Assembly (NCBI RefSeq): GCF_014205835.1 | Contig: NZ_JACHCQ010000045.1 | Coordinates: 1-40,710, forward strand | DNA: 40,710 bases | Source of the DNA: Pedobacter sp. AK013 | Lineage (GTDB): Bacteria; Bacteroidota; Bacteroidia; Sphingobacteriales; Sphingobacteriaceae | Reading direction: 5' to 3' | Position numbers and translations under genes: made by a program | Notes under the pieces: model-generated | What the model saw: only the letters and a program-made list of their open reading frames with translations | Told to the model about the DNA's origin: nothing | Databases searched by the model: none | Shown here: positions 32,935 to 40,710 of the stretch, piece by piece | How positions within the stretch are numbered: the stretch's first letter is position 1 | How the letters are laid out: the number at the start of each line of letters is the position of its first letter

Positions 32935-32963
32935 TATTTTTCAGAAATCTTTTTCCATTTTTT

Positions 32964-32995
32964 AAGAGCGGAGAGGCAACAGCGTTTCCGCTCTT
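32964..32995. terminator. Terminator of the 30.06-32.93 kb operon
   Basis: Arms AAGAGCGGA (32964-32972) and TCCGCTCTT (32987-32995) form a 9-bp stem with a 14-nt loop, flanked by T runs on both sides, directly after the last gene of the operon. It could also end the - strand gene at 33019. Confidence 0.85.
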
Positions 32996-33018
32996 TTTAA
33001 AACAATGAACCCATATTG

Positions 33019-33606
33019 TTATAGCTTGACCAATTTTGCAATCAGGCTTAGATCCGAAGCATCCACATATAGCTTTACTCCTGAAGGGTATTCTAATAAA
33101 ACTTCCTTCTGTTTCTGGATTGTATTTGTAGAAAAGGTAGAATTGGGCAAGACTTCAGTATCAGGATTTCCCCAGGAAGGTGATTCATTCAAAATATTAC
33201 GGTCTGATATGTAATCACCTTTATTTGAATGCATGTTAAATTCAGAATTATGTTGAGCCTTTTGGTTATTGCCTTCAACAATTCCAGTTTCAGTAATTGA
33301 AAGCCCGGAAAGTACATCTACTTTGCTATTGGATTGGCGCCAGTAATTTGAAAATGGCCGTGGCCGGAAGTCAATCAGCCAGGCAAGAAGCTCCATATTT
33401 TTTTCACGGGTATTAAGGCCCTTTTGTAAAAAGTTGCATAGTGGCTTAAATTTCTCAGTGTCACATCTTTTGATTGCTAAGTCGGAAAGTTCGGCGTCAA
33501 AAGGGATGGCAAGAATTTCTCTTAGGTTTCTTTTATCAAATATATCGCACCGACCGTTAAATTGTGATCTTAATTCGTTTCGAATGTTGGCGCAGGTTGG
33601 ATGCAT
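33019..33606 (-). CDS. Hypothetical protein with a C-terminal segment like IS66 accessory proteins
   Basis: I recognise no full-length family for these 195 residues. The N-terminal 90 residues (LREILAIPFDAELSDLAIKR, FLQKGLNTREKNMELLAWLI) look helical. The middle is low-complexity and polar (Asn/Ser-rich). The last 26 residues (EVLLEYPSGVKLYVDASDLS, then LIAKLVKL) recall the C-terminal block of IS66 TnpA-type accessory proteins, which typically reads L-x-Y/F-P-x-G-V-x-L. No IS66 TnpB or transposase is nearby, so this may be a domesticated or fused segment, or an unrelated similarity. It is convergent with the preceding operon. Confidence 0.55.
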   Translation of the reverse strand: MHPTCANIRNELRSQFNGRCDIFDKRNLREILAIPFDAELSDLAIKRCDTEKFKPLCNFLQKGLNTREKNMELLAWLIDFRPRPFSNYWRQSNSKVDVLSGLSITETGIVEGNNQKAQHNSEFNMHSNKGDYISDRNILNESPSWGNPDTEVLPNSTFSTNTIQKQKEVLLEYPSGVKLYVDASDLSLIAKLVKL

Positions 33607-33771
33607 GAGGTTTGGTGAAAGTTCGCCTAATGCTTTTTTTTTTCATAGAAGCTTAGTAGCTCTGATCTGTATTTCTCTACCATTTTTTCATAAATTAGGA
33701 TATAAAACTACAGAAATTCCAATACTTCCTAATCGACTGCTCTTTAACTGGTGTAGAAAATAGTACAAGGT

Positions 33772-34317
33772 TTAGTCATGGTAGACGAAAGAGCCTGTAA
33801 TTTTTTGCTTATATCTCTTTAATGATCCTTTTTTGAATGCGTATAGTAATGCGCTTGAAAATTCACTTGTTTTAAAATCGTTCCGAAATCGAGTTTGAGA
33901 ATCTTTAACAATTCTGTTTAAAGTTTTTTCTTCATCAACTTTATCCGTCTTATTAAAATACCCGTCGCTAGAAAGATTACGAATTGCCTCTGCTGCCGTA
34001 ATTGGTTTCTCTTTTATTTTCTCTGTCTTTACTTTGGATTTTTTTCTGTAGAAGTCAATACTCACATCATAGGTCGGAATTTTAAAATCAATCACAAATA
34101 ATTCCATTATATGAATTTCCATAGCTTTAGCTATGGCAAATATGTTGCTTATGGATGTGTTGGCTTCGCCATAAATAATTCTATAAATCTGTTTTGGTGT
34201 AAACTCAGTACGATCCGACAATGCCTCAAGAGGTATATTTTTATCTATGATTAGCTGTTGCATCCTACTTCTTAGCAATTTCAAATTTTCTTTGTCAATA
34301 TACTGTGTTTTACCCAT
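33772..34317 (-). CDS. XRE-family helix-turn-helix protein
   Basis: A 181-residue protein whose N-terminal 75 residues form an XRE HTH: LLRSRMQQLIIDKNIPLEAL, then SDRTEFTPKQIYRIIYGEAN and NIFAIAKAMEIHIMELF. A basic linker follows (KSKVKTEKIKEKPI). The C-terminal 80 residues (ITAAEAIRNLSSDGYFNKTD, then a winged-helix-like part ending ITGSFVYHD) may be a second DNA- or ligand-binding domain. It stands alone on the - strand and is transcribed away from the gene-free stretch that holds the paired RNA-like elements, so its promoter must lie next to them. A regulatory connection to them is only a possibility. Confidence 0.8.
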   Translation of the reverse strand: MGKTQYIDKENLKLLRSRMQQLIIDKNIPLEALSDRTEFTPKQIYRIIYGEANTSISNIFAIAKAMEIHIMELFVIDFKIPTYDVSIDFYRKKSKVKTEKIKEKPITAAEAIRNLSSDGYFNKTDKVDEEKTLNRIVKDSQTRFRNDFKTSEFSSALLYAFKKGSLKRYKQKITGSFVYHD

Positions 34318-34450
34318 CCAGTAAAAGGAATTGTATTATTTTTATTTCATAAGTCTAATTTGACATATTAATTATTTTTTCATATATTTGATTCACGTTG
34401 TTTTTCAGCCTTTTAGTAGCAATAAATGAATTAAAAAATAATAATTGAAT

Positions 34451-34468
34451 TGCCTTTTTGAAAAGGCA
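34451..34468. other. Short perfect hairpin left of the paired RNA-like elements
   Basis: TGCCTTTT (34451-34458) pairs perfectly with AAAAGGCA (34461-34468) around a two-base loop. The very tight loop and T-rich arm make it a possible terminator for a transcript reading in from either side. Confidence 0.45.
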
Positions 34469-34496
34469 TTTAACTAAGAGTCTCGTCGCAAAAAGT

Positions 34497-34690
34497 TTGA
34501 CAGCCAAGAAGCGAGGCAGTAAGATTAATGCCCATATCACTTTAAGTACATATCTTTGTGCTTGAAATAGGTATGGGCTTTACTGTAAACCCACGTTCTT
34601 GGCTGTCAACTAGGATGCGGTGGGTATGTAAAGTCCTGCCTATTTTACTATCCACCCTGCTCAACTTTGAGGCTCGTTGTAATTAACGAG
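34497..34690 (+). ncRNA. Structured RNA candidate A (unknown class)
   Basis: No ORF of note. A perfect 14-bp outer stem (34497-34510 with 34596-34609) encloses CAGTAA (34517-34522) with TTACTG (34580-34585) and GCCCATA (34530-34536) with TATGGGC (34572-34578). To its right a second domain pairs GGTGGGTA (34619-34626) with TATCCACC (34649-34656, one G-U) around GTAAA...TTTAC with AAGTCCTGCC in the loop. A final hairpin CTCGTT/AACGAG lies at 34673-34690. The succession of stems and the blocks CCAAGAAGCGA and GTCCTRCCYATTT recur in element B with different stem sequences, as expected of a conserved RNA. The strand is assigned from the reading direction of these blocks; it could be the other strand. 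Confidence 0.6.
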
Positions 34691-34787
34691 TTATGAAAGA
34701 AAAAAATATAAAGTACTATTCAATTCATCTATTAGTCGGATTTCATCCACCCTAATATCCCGCCTTATTTGGTTTATATTTTCTAAG

Positions 34788-34926
34788 CCGTCCCTGCCAA
34801 GAAGCGAAACTTAGAAAACTGTTGAACCATACCTAAAATGGGTATGGTACTTCACTTGTTATTTCAATCCTGGCAGGGACGGTAACGGGTGTAAGTCCTA
34901 CCCATTTAAGGTTTGCTAACCCGTTG
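34788..34926 (+). ncRNA. Structured RNA candidate B (paralogue of A)
   Basis: A 12-bp outer stem CCGTCCCTGCCA (34788-34799) with TGGCAGGGACGG (34871-34882) encloses a perfect 8-bp hairpin ACCATACC (34826-34833) with GGTATGGT (34841-34848). The right-hand domain pairs AACGGGT (34884-34890) with ACCCGTT (34919-34925) and carries GTAAGTCCTACCCATTT (34891-34907), shared with A. The block CCAAGAAGCGA begins inside the left arm, as in A. Stem sequences differ from A while pairing is kept in three helices, so selection on structure is likely. I know no RNA class with these features. It lies 266 bp upstream of susC. Confidence 0.6.
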
Positions 34927-34962
34927 CATAATAGATGTTCAAATTAATATGTACGGATAAAC

Positions 34963-35136
34963 ATGAATACTAACTTAAACATTGACCATATAGAACACAT
35001 CTACATATATCCTTTTGTTTTCCATGCTAAGGGGCTTTTTATTTCCATTGTAAAGGATTTCCTCAACTATCTCTTTTATAATCATCATAGATTCTACATA
35101 GCCCTGTATGAAAACATAATTAAGCCTCCAGTTTAG
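34963..35136 (+). CDS. Possible 57-residue small protein
   Basis: An ATG frame starting MNTNLNIDHIEHIYIYPFVF and ending YENIIKPPV stays open for 57 codons in a region otherwise lacking genes. It is rich in Tyr, Phe, Ile and His (for example FLNYLFYNHHRFYIALY), which could suit a membrane-associated peptide, or could be the chance product of AT-rich DNA. It lies between RNA candidate B and susC, on the strand of both. No ribosome-binding site or promoter is convincing. Confidence 0.3.
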   Translation: MNTNLNIDHIEHIYIYPFVFHAKGLFISIVKDFLNYLFYNHHRFYIALYENIIKPPV

Positions 35137-35191
35137 CTGATTTAGGCACAAATCATCCCATACATTAAATAATCAATTAAACTAACCAACA

Positions 35192-38100
35192 ATGAAAAAA
35201 TCAACGATATATATCGTAATGGCCACGCTTTGCCTGTTTTCAAATGTAAAGGCACAGGTCAAAACGATTACAATTAAAGGTAGAATCACCGATGAAAAAG
35301 GGTTTCCAATTTCAAACGCTACCATAAAAGTGAAAGAATCTAAAACCCTAACAGTGGCAAATGGGAAGGGACTTTTTGAATTAAATAATATCCAATTAGG
35401 CACGAACATAATAATTTCTAGTATTGGATTTAAACCGAGTGAGATTCATAATATACAGACGGATGAATTTCTAAATGTTCATATGCTTACTGAAGATAAA
35501 GGACTAGAAGAGGTACAAATTGTTAGTACCGGTTACCAAAATATCCCAAAGGAAAGAGCAACTGGAAGCTTTGTTTTAATTGATAGTGGTTTGTTAAATC
35601 GAAAGGTAAGTTCAAATCTACTAGATAGATTAGACGGTGTAACAAGTGGTTTGATATTTAATAAAAATAAACTCAGTAGTAATACTTCTGATATTAGCAT
35701 ACGTGGACGAAGTACTATCTCATCTAACACCAATCCGTTAATAATTTTAGATAATTTTCCTTATGATGGCGATCTTGCAAATATTAATCCACAAGATGTA
35801 AAGTCCATCACTGTTTTAAAGGATGCTGCCGCTTCATCTATATGGGGATCAAGAGCAGGTAACGGAGTAATTGTAATTACAACTTTTAATGGTACTTATG
35901 ATAAAAAACCAGTTATAAGCTTAAATTCAAATATTTCGATTGGTGATAAGCCTGACCTATATTACAGACCCCAGCTTACTAACCAACAATTTATAGGTAT
36001 TGAACAATTTCTTTTTGATAAAGGAGCCTATAATAGTATTATTAATAACGGATATGGCGCTTTATCTCCAGCAGTAGAGATAATGCTTAGTAATAGAACT
36101 GGTGCAATAACAAGTGCGCAGAAGACTATAATGCTTGATTCGATAGCGAGCTTTGATAACAGGAAGGATTTATCTGAATATTATTATCGCAAAAGTGTTA
36201 ATCAGCAATATCAATTGAGTGTAAATGGAGGCGGGCAGAATAATAAATACTACATATCATTGGGGTATGACAAAAATTTAGCGAATACTGTCATCAACAA
36301 TAATGACCGCCTTACTCTCAATGTAAATAATACTACAGATTTGATAAACAATCGATTAGAGCTCTATACAGGTGTTTTATTTAGTTCAACAAACAACAAC
36401 ATAAATGGACAAGGTTATCAGCCGCGTTACCCATATGAAAGGATTGCGGATCAAAATCGAAATGCTTTAGCAGTAACAGATGGAATCCTAAGACTTCCCT
36501 ACATTGCGACAGCCGGCAATGGAAAACTTCTTGACTGGCAATATCGTCCATTAGACGAAATTCAAAATGCCTACTCCTACGAGAACGTAAAAGGAACTGA
36601 CTATAGAATTAACTTAGGAATCAACTATAAAATAATTCCTGATTTAAAATTTTCAGTTAATTACACTTATAATAAAGGCATGATAGATGATCAGCTAAAT
36701 AGAACTTTGGCATCATACTACACCCGAAATCAAATTAATACTTTTACGCAGATTTCACCAACTGGAGTTGTAACCTACCCTTTTCCCTTAGGAAACATAT
36801 TAAACAATTTTTCCAGCACATATTTTTCAAATTATGGACGTGGACAACTTGGTTATGACAAAAGCTTTAATAAAAAGCATGTAATAAGTGCATTAGCCGG
36901 ATTTGAAATCAAGGATTATCAAAGTTCTATCTCGAGAGTAAATCTTTATGGATACGATGAAGGAACGGCAACCAATAAAAATGGAACAATCAATCCTACT
37001 GTTTTGTATCCATATTTTTATGGGGCCAGCTCCGCTATGATTAATCAAGGTAATAGTAATTCTGGTACAACTGATAGATATAGATCTTTTTATGCGAATG
37101 CGTCCTATACTTTCGACAATAGGTTTATTTTGTCAGCAAGTGCACGGAGAGATGAGTCTAATTTGTTCGGTGTTAGTACTAACCAAAAAGGTGTTCCACT
37201 TTGGTCTGGGGGATTTTCGTGGAATATCAGTAATGAGAAATTCTATAAAAGCAGTCTTATTACATTTTTAAAACTCCGAGCAACTTTTGGATATAATGGA
37301 AATATAAATAAATCAGTATCGGCCTACCTTACAGCCATGTCCTTTGCTGGATATATCAATGGATTTGCGCAACAATATCTAGAAATACAAAACCCTCCAA
37401 ATCCATCTCTAAAATGGGAAAGAGTGAAAAACTTAAATTTGGGTGTTGATTTTGCATCAAAAAATAGCACAATTACAGGGAGCGTTGAGTATTGGATAAA
37501 AGATGGCCTTGATTTAATAGGTGCTACACCAATTGCTCCTCAAACTGGAATAACTGTTTTCACAGGTAATTCAGCCGATATGCGCGGACAAGGAATTGAT
37601 TTAATTTTAAATTCAAGAAATCTCGCCCGAAATGATTTTGCATGGACATCGAATTTTCTATTTAATTACAATACGGATAAAATCACTAGCTATAAGGTAA
37701 AAGCTACCAAAAATAGCGACATAGTCGGATTGAACTATATTCAGCCACTAGAAGGCTATTCTTACTATTCTGTGTTTACATACAAATGGATGGGGTTAGA
37801 TAATCAAGGTAAGCCTCAGAGTATCTTAAATGGAAATACAAGTAAGGATTATGTTGCGATGACGAATTCGAAAAACACGGATGATCTTGTATATAGTGGC
37901 ACTCTACGACCTAAATATTTTGGAAGCCTAATTAATACTATTAAGTTAAAGGACCTTGAGTTTTCATTTAATTTGGTTTACAAGCTTGGTTACGTATACC
38001 GCAGATCTTCATTAAGTAGCACCAGTTTGTACAGTAATCCCTCGGGTCTCAATGCTTATCAACAATTTGATTATGACTTAAGGTGGCAAAATCCAGGAGA

Positions 38101-38404
38101 TGAACTTAAGACCGATGTTCCAGCTTTAACTTATCCTATTGATGGAACTGCCAACAATATTTATAATTATTCAAGCATATTAATCGAAAAGGCGGACCAT
38201 ATTAGACTACAGGATATACGATTAAACTATATCCTTTCTAAGAAAAAGTTTAGTTTCTTGCCGTTTTCCAATGTAAATCTTTACTGCCTGGTTTCAAACT
38301 TAGGTGTAATTTGGAGAGAATCGAAATACAAGATTGATCCTGATTATCCAAATGGCGTCCCGCTTCCTAGAACCTATGCAGTTGGTTTAAAATTAAATTT
38401 TTAA
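35192..38404 (+). CDS. SusC/RagA family TonB-dependent outer-membrane transporter
   Basis: A 1070-residue outer-membrane barrel of the SusC type, which imports glycans, peptides or other large nutrients with the TonB-ExbBD system. The signal peptide covers about residues 1-21 (MKKSTIYIVMATLCLFSNVK, then AQ). A carboxypeptidase-regulatory-like beta-sandwich follows (TIKGRITDEKGFPISNATIK, about 25-110), then the TonB-box region (LEEVQIVSTGYQNIPKERAT) and the plug with the SusC signature DVKSITVLKDAAASSIWGSR. The barrel fills the rest and ends in the aromatic Leu-Asn-Phe. The partner susD starts 10 bp after its stop. No sigma/anti-sigma pair is adjacent, and the substrate cannot be told. Confidence 0.95.
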   Translation: MKKSTIYIVMATLCLFSNVKAQVKTITIKGRITDEKGFPISNATIKVKESKTLTVANGKGLFELNNIQLGTNIIISSIGFKPSEIHNIQTDEFLNVHMLTEDKGLEEVQIVSTGYQNIPKERATGSFVLIDSGLLNRKVSSNLLDRLDGVTSGLIFNKNKLSSNTSDISIRGRSTISSNTNPLIILDNFPYDGDLANINPQDVKSITVLKDAAASSIWGSRAGNGVIVITTFNGTYDKKPVISLNSNISIGDKPDLYYRPQLTNQQFIGIEQFLFDKGAYNSIINNGYGALSPAVEIMLSNRTGAITSAQKTIMLDSIASFDNRKDLSEYYYRKSVNQQYQLSVNGGGQNNKYYISLGYDKNLANTVINNNDRLTLNVNNTTDLINNRLELYTGVLFSSTNNNINGQGYQPRYPYERIADQNRNALAVTDGILRLPYIATAGNGKLLDWQYRPLDEIQNAYSYENVKGTDYRINLGINYKIIPDLKFSVNYTYNKGMIDDQLNRTLASYYTRNQINTFTQISPTGVVTYPFPLGNILNNFSSTYFSNYGRGQLGYDKSFNKKHVISALAGFEIKDYQSSISRVNLYGYDEGTATNKNGTINPTVLYPYFYGASSAMINQGNSNSGTTDRYRSFYANASYTFDNRFILSASARRDESNLFGVSTNQKGVPLWSGGFSWNISNEKFYKSSLITFLKLRATFGYNGNINKSVSAYLTAMSFAGYINGFAQQYLEIQNPPNPSLKWERVKNLNLGVDFASKNSTITGSVEYWIKDGLDLIGATPIAPQTGITVFTGNSADMRGQGIDLILNSRNLARNDFAWTSNFLFNYNTDKITSYKVKATKNSDIVGLNYIQPLEGYSYYSVFTYKWMGLDNQGKPQSILNGNTSKDYVAMTNSKNTDDLVYSGTLRPKYFGSLINTIKLKDLEFSFNLVYKLGYVYRRSSLSSTSLYSNPSGLNAYQQFDYDLRWQNPGDELKTDVPALTYPIDGTANNIYNYSSILIEKADHIRLQDIRLNYILSKKKFSFLPFSNVNLYCLVSNLGVIWRESKYKIDPDYPNGVPLPRTYAVGLKLNF

Positions 38405-38413
38405 TTCAAAGTC

Positions 38414-39802
38414 ATGAAAAATATTAACATATCCATAATCCTTATCTTTTCTGTATTTTTTTGCAATTGTAAAAAAAGCTTTCTTGACGCCAAACCAAGT
38501 ACGGAAATAGTGGCGCCAAGCTCTTTATCAGATTTGCAAGGGCTTTTAGAAAATACTTCAATCCTAAATACGTGCAGTCCAGCCTTACCTATAATGGCAA
38601 GTGATGATTACATTTTCGTAGACTACACTAGTTGGCTTACGACAACAACAAAAACAGAAAGAAATTCCTATATATGGACAAAAGATTTATTTAATGGTGA
38701 AAATGCTAGACCAGATTGGAATCTAGGCTACAAAGGAATTTTTTATTGTAATAGTATTCTTGAAACATTACCGAAGATTGAAGTTAAAGCCGACAAACAG
38801 GCCCAGTATAATTTAATAAAAGGATGGGCATCATTTCTTAGGGCATATATTCTTTATGATCTAGTGCAGAGTTTTGCGAACGCATATGACCCGAATACTG
38901 CTTCGACTGATCTCGGTCTACCTATACGTTTGAAAGCTGGTGTAGATGAAATAGTTGATAGATCATCTTTACAAACGACATATGATCAGATTTTATCAGA
39001 TCTTACAGAAGCAGAGAACCTACTTGGGCCAACGTTGTCTGTGAATGGCAATCGGCCGTCTAAAGCCTCCGTTTACGCTTTGTTTGCTCGTATTTATTTG
39101 AGTATGAGAAATTATCCCATGGCTGAAAAATATGCTGATCTCGAATTGACAATTAACAGCAAACTAATCGATTATAACATCTTGAGCAAAACTGCAACTG
39201 CACCGTTTACTACTAATAATGATGAAACAGTATTTTATTCAAATGCGGTCACTGGAGCCTATAATACAATTCTTCCACATTCAATAAACACTGCAATAAC
39301 TGTTAACCCTGAGCTGACAGGCCTTTATAGGCCGAAGGATTTACGATTGAGCATTTTCTTTGGAACTAACGCTAGTACGGGCAGGTTATATTTCAAGAGA
39401 CGAAATACGGCAGATCTTAGGACCTTTTCTGGTTTGGCGACGAATGAAATTTATTTGATTAAAGCGGAGTGTCTGGCTAGACGCAATCTTATTACGGATT
39501 CGATGGATTGGCTAAACCTCTTACTTAAGAAACGATTCGCACCTGTTGATTATACGGCCACAAGTGCCACCTCACAAGCAGATGCTTTAACCAAGGTTTT
39601 ACAGGAAAGGCGCAAAGAGTTGCTATTTAGTGGTATGCGTTGGTCAGATCTTAAACGATTGAATAAGGAAGGGGCAAGTATCACTTTAGTAAGAACATTG
39701 AATGGAACGACCTATACATTACCTCCAAATGATCCAAGATATGTATTTCCAATTCCGGATGATGAAATTTCAGCTAGTGGAATTCAACAAAATAATAGAT
39801 AA
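38414..39802 (+). CDS. SusD/RagB family outer-membrane lipoprotein
   Basis: The 462-residue surface lipoprotein that forms the lid over the SusC barrel and captures its substrate. The signal peptide runs to Cys19 (MKNINISIILIFSVFFCN, then CKKSFLD), a lipobox followed by KK. The central part has the tetratricopeptide-like fold typical of the family (LIKGWASFLRAYILYDLVQS; RPSKASVYALFARIYLSMRN), and the C-terminal block RRKELLFSGMRWSDLKRLNK is the best SusD signature. It is at the short end of the family range. It shares an operon with susC and the following secreted protein gene, whose ATG comes 2 bases after its stop codon. Confidence 0.93.
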   Translation: MKNINISIILIFSVFFCNCKKSFLDAKPSTEIVAPSSLSDLQGLLENTSILNTCSPALPIMASDDYIFVDYTSWLTTTTKTERNSYIWTKDLFNGENARPDWNLGYKGIFYCNSILETLPKIEVKADKQAQYNLIKGWASFLRAYILYDLVQSFANAYDPNTASTDLGLPIRLKAGVDEIVDRSSLQTTYDQILSDLTEAENLLGPTLSVNGNRPSKASVYALFARIYLSMRNYPMAEKYADLELTINSKLIDYNILSKTATAPFTTNNDETVFYSNAVTGAYNTILPHSINTAITVNPELTGLYRPKDLRLSIFFGTNASTGRLYFKRRNTADLRTFSGLATNEIYLIKAECLARRNLITDSMDWLNLLLKKRFAPVDYTATSATSQADALTKVLQERRKELLFSGMRWSDLKRLNKEGASITLVRTLNGTTYTLPPNDPRYVFPIPDDEISASGIQQNNR

Positions 39803-39803
39803 A

Positions 39804-40633
39804 ATGAAAATTATAAGAAAACAAATTACGTTCAAATTCTTGTTAGTTCTTTTTGTGATTATATTTTCCAAACTGAGCCTATACTCACAAAGCGGAATTG
39901 CAAAATCTCGTGTCAGTATAACGGTTCATGTAAAAGATTCTTTGTTAGTCAAAAATCCATTGACACTGAAGTTATTCAAAGATTACATTAACAATAATAC
40001 TGGGTCTATTGACTATACTGTTTTGGCAGATAAAAATGGATACTATCATTTTTTAATCAATGATGTTCACGAAATGATGAACTATTCTATCAGGTATGAA
40101 GCTTTATCCTTTGGTTTCATTAATGGATATCTCGAACCAGGTGATAATGTTCTACTGGATTTTAAAGGAAATAAATCTAAGCGTTCACAAATTACAGATT
40201 ACGTGTTCCATGGGAAGGGAAGCCAAAAGTATATCGCTAAGATGGAATTAATATATAAAATACCTAATATAAGAATAAGAACCATTTCGTCGGATAAAAC
40301 TGGAATGGAATTGTTAAATCAGCATTTGGCCAACGCCGATTCTAATTATTATTTTTATAAACGGATCTTGAACAAATATAGGCCTAGCATAAGTAGTGAT
40401 GCCTATCATGCAATGGATGCAGATATATATGGAAGGGCCTATTCATCTATTTTCGGATACCTTCCTGAGTTTTTAAAATCAAATGCGTCTCTGAGTGTTC
40501 GAGATAGCATTATACCCTTTCAAACGGAACTTCAAAAAAGAATTTTTTCTGGGAATTCACCATGGGTTACACAATCGCCAGAATATTTAAGCTTTCTACT
40601 GGCAAAGGCACGTTGTGTGCATATACCAATAAA
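39804..40633 (+). pseudogene. Secreted TlpA/DUF4369-like protein, 5' part, interrupted by an insertion sequence
   Basis: An open frame of about 276 residues starts with a signal-anchor-like segment (MKIIRKQITFKFLLVLFVII, then FSKLSLYSQ) and continues with a beta-rich domain containing LTLKLFKDYINNNTGSIDYT and EALSFGFINGYLEPGDNVLL. This resembles the N-terminal region of Bacteroidota thioredoxin-like (TlpA/DUF4369) proteins that often follow SusC/SusD; no CxxC motif has been reached by the break. From about 40634 the sequence is that of an IS21-type end, so the gene is cut and its 3' part is not visible. Start and neighbours are clear; the family is tentative. Confidence 0.7.
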
Positions 40634-40710
40634 TTTGACCCCCTTTCGCCAATTTCAAATTGACCCCCAGAGTTGTTGCTTGAAAAAAGCAGAAGTTGTT
40701 GTGCAAAAAG
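40634..40710. mobile_element. Terminal part of an IS21-family insertion sequence
   Basis: The motif TTTGACCCCC (40634-40643) is repeated as AAATTGACCCCC at 40657-40668, 24 nt on (aligned on the shared TTGACCCCC). Multiple copies of such TTGACCCC-type motifs are typical of the ends of IS21-family elements in Bacteroidota, where they bind the IstA transposase. The left border is near 40633; a target duplication cannot be seen because the other end lies outside the window. istA/istB are not included. Confidence 0.7.

Noticed and set aside
33434..33763. 109-codon + strand frame opposite the IS66-like protein gene
   Set aside because: Antisense to a better-supported frame, no domain features.
34355..34540. 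61-codon - strand frame (MIWALILLPRFLAVKLFATR...)
   Set aside because: Crosses the hairpin and the left arm of RNA candidate A; the pairing explains the sequence better than a protein.
34497..34926. Retron, group II intron or type III toxin-antitoxin RNA
   Set aside because: No reverse transcriptase, intron domain V-like motif or ToxN-like gene nearby; none of the known conserved sequences is visible.

Overview
The window reads as a chromosomal segment of a Bacteroidota bacterium, most likely Sphingobacteriaceae (Pedobacter/Mucilaginibacter-like). Supporting signs are the AT-rich sequence, TAnnTTTG-type -7 promoter elements, A-rich ribosome-binding regions, a SusC/SusD pair, an ImuA-ImuB-DnaE2 cassette and many small lineage-type hypothetical genes. 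The genus is an inference; no rRNA or other taxonomic marker is present.

Left flank (1-7.6 kb) looks like ordinary chromosome: proA behind a terminator, a beta-CASP metallo-beta-lactamase RNase-like gene, a DJ-1/Hsp31-like gene under a Crp/Fnr regulator, a small lipoprotein, a SanA/YdcF-like protein, a secreted XAC2610-like protein and a GxxExxY protein. It ends in an ordered array of CTATATG/CATATAG heptamers and the C-terminal stump of a comM/yifB gene cut at about 8.1 kb.

From the comM stump rightwards the content is accessory. At 8.1-19.3 kb lies a restriction/defence-type locus: HTH protein, PD-(D/E)XK nuclease, RAMA-domain protein (opposite strand), beta-class DNA methyltransferase overlapping a nuclease-methyltransferase fusion (type IIG-like), then a DUF262-DUF1524 (GmrSD-like) gene overlapping a second DUF262 gene without an HNH, and a DUF4238 protein. 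At 19.4-28.7 kb follows a DNA-damage segment: an SRAP/YedK abasic-site protein, an Mrr-like nuclease, an AlkB dioxygenase and, divergently, imuA-imuB-dnaE2 (the translesion 'mutasome'), visibly more GC-rich than its surroundings. The missing N-terminal half of comM is nowhere in the window, so the inserted or rearranged DNA extends beyond the right edge, or that half has been lost.

At 28.8-34.3 kb are small unknown genes and an XRE regulator divergent from a tightly packed operon. The operon holds three small proteins sharing one motif, a degenerate nucleotidyltransferase-HEPN-like protein and an HTH-like protein, and a perfect palindrome sits in the divergent promoter region. At 34.45-34.93 kb a gene-free stretch holds two related, differently sequenced elements. 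They share the same succession of stems, with compensatory changes, and the same conserved unpaired blocks. I think they are paralogous structured RNAs of a class I do not recognise, and they are the most intriguing signal here. At 35.2-40.7 kb is a SusC/SusD nutrient-uptake pair followed by a secreted protein gene broken at about 40.63 kb by what looks like the end of an IS21-family element.
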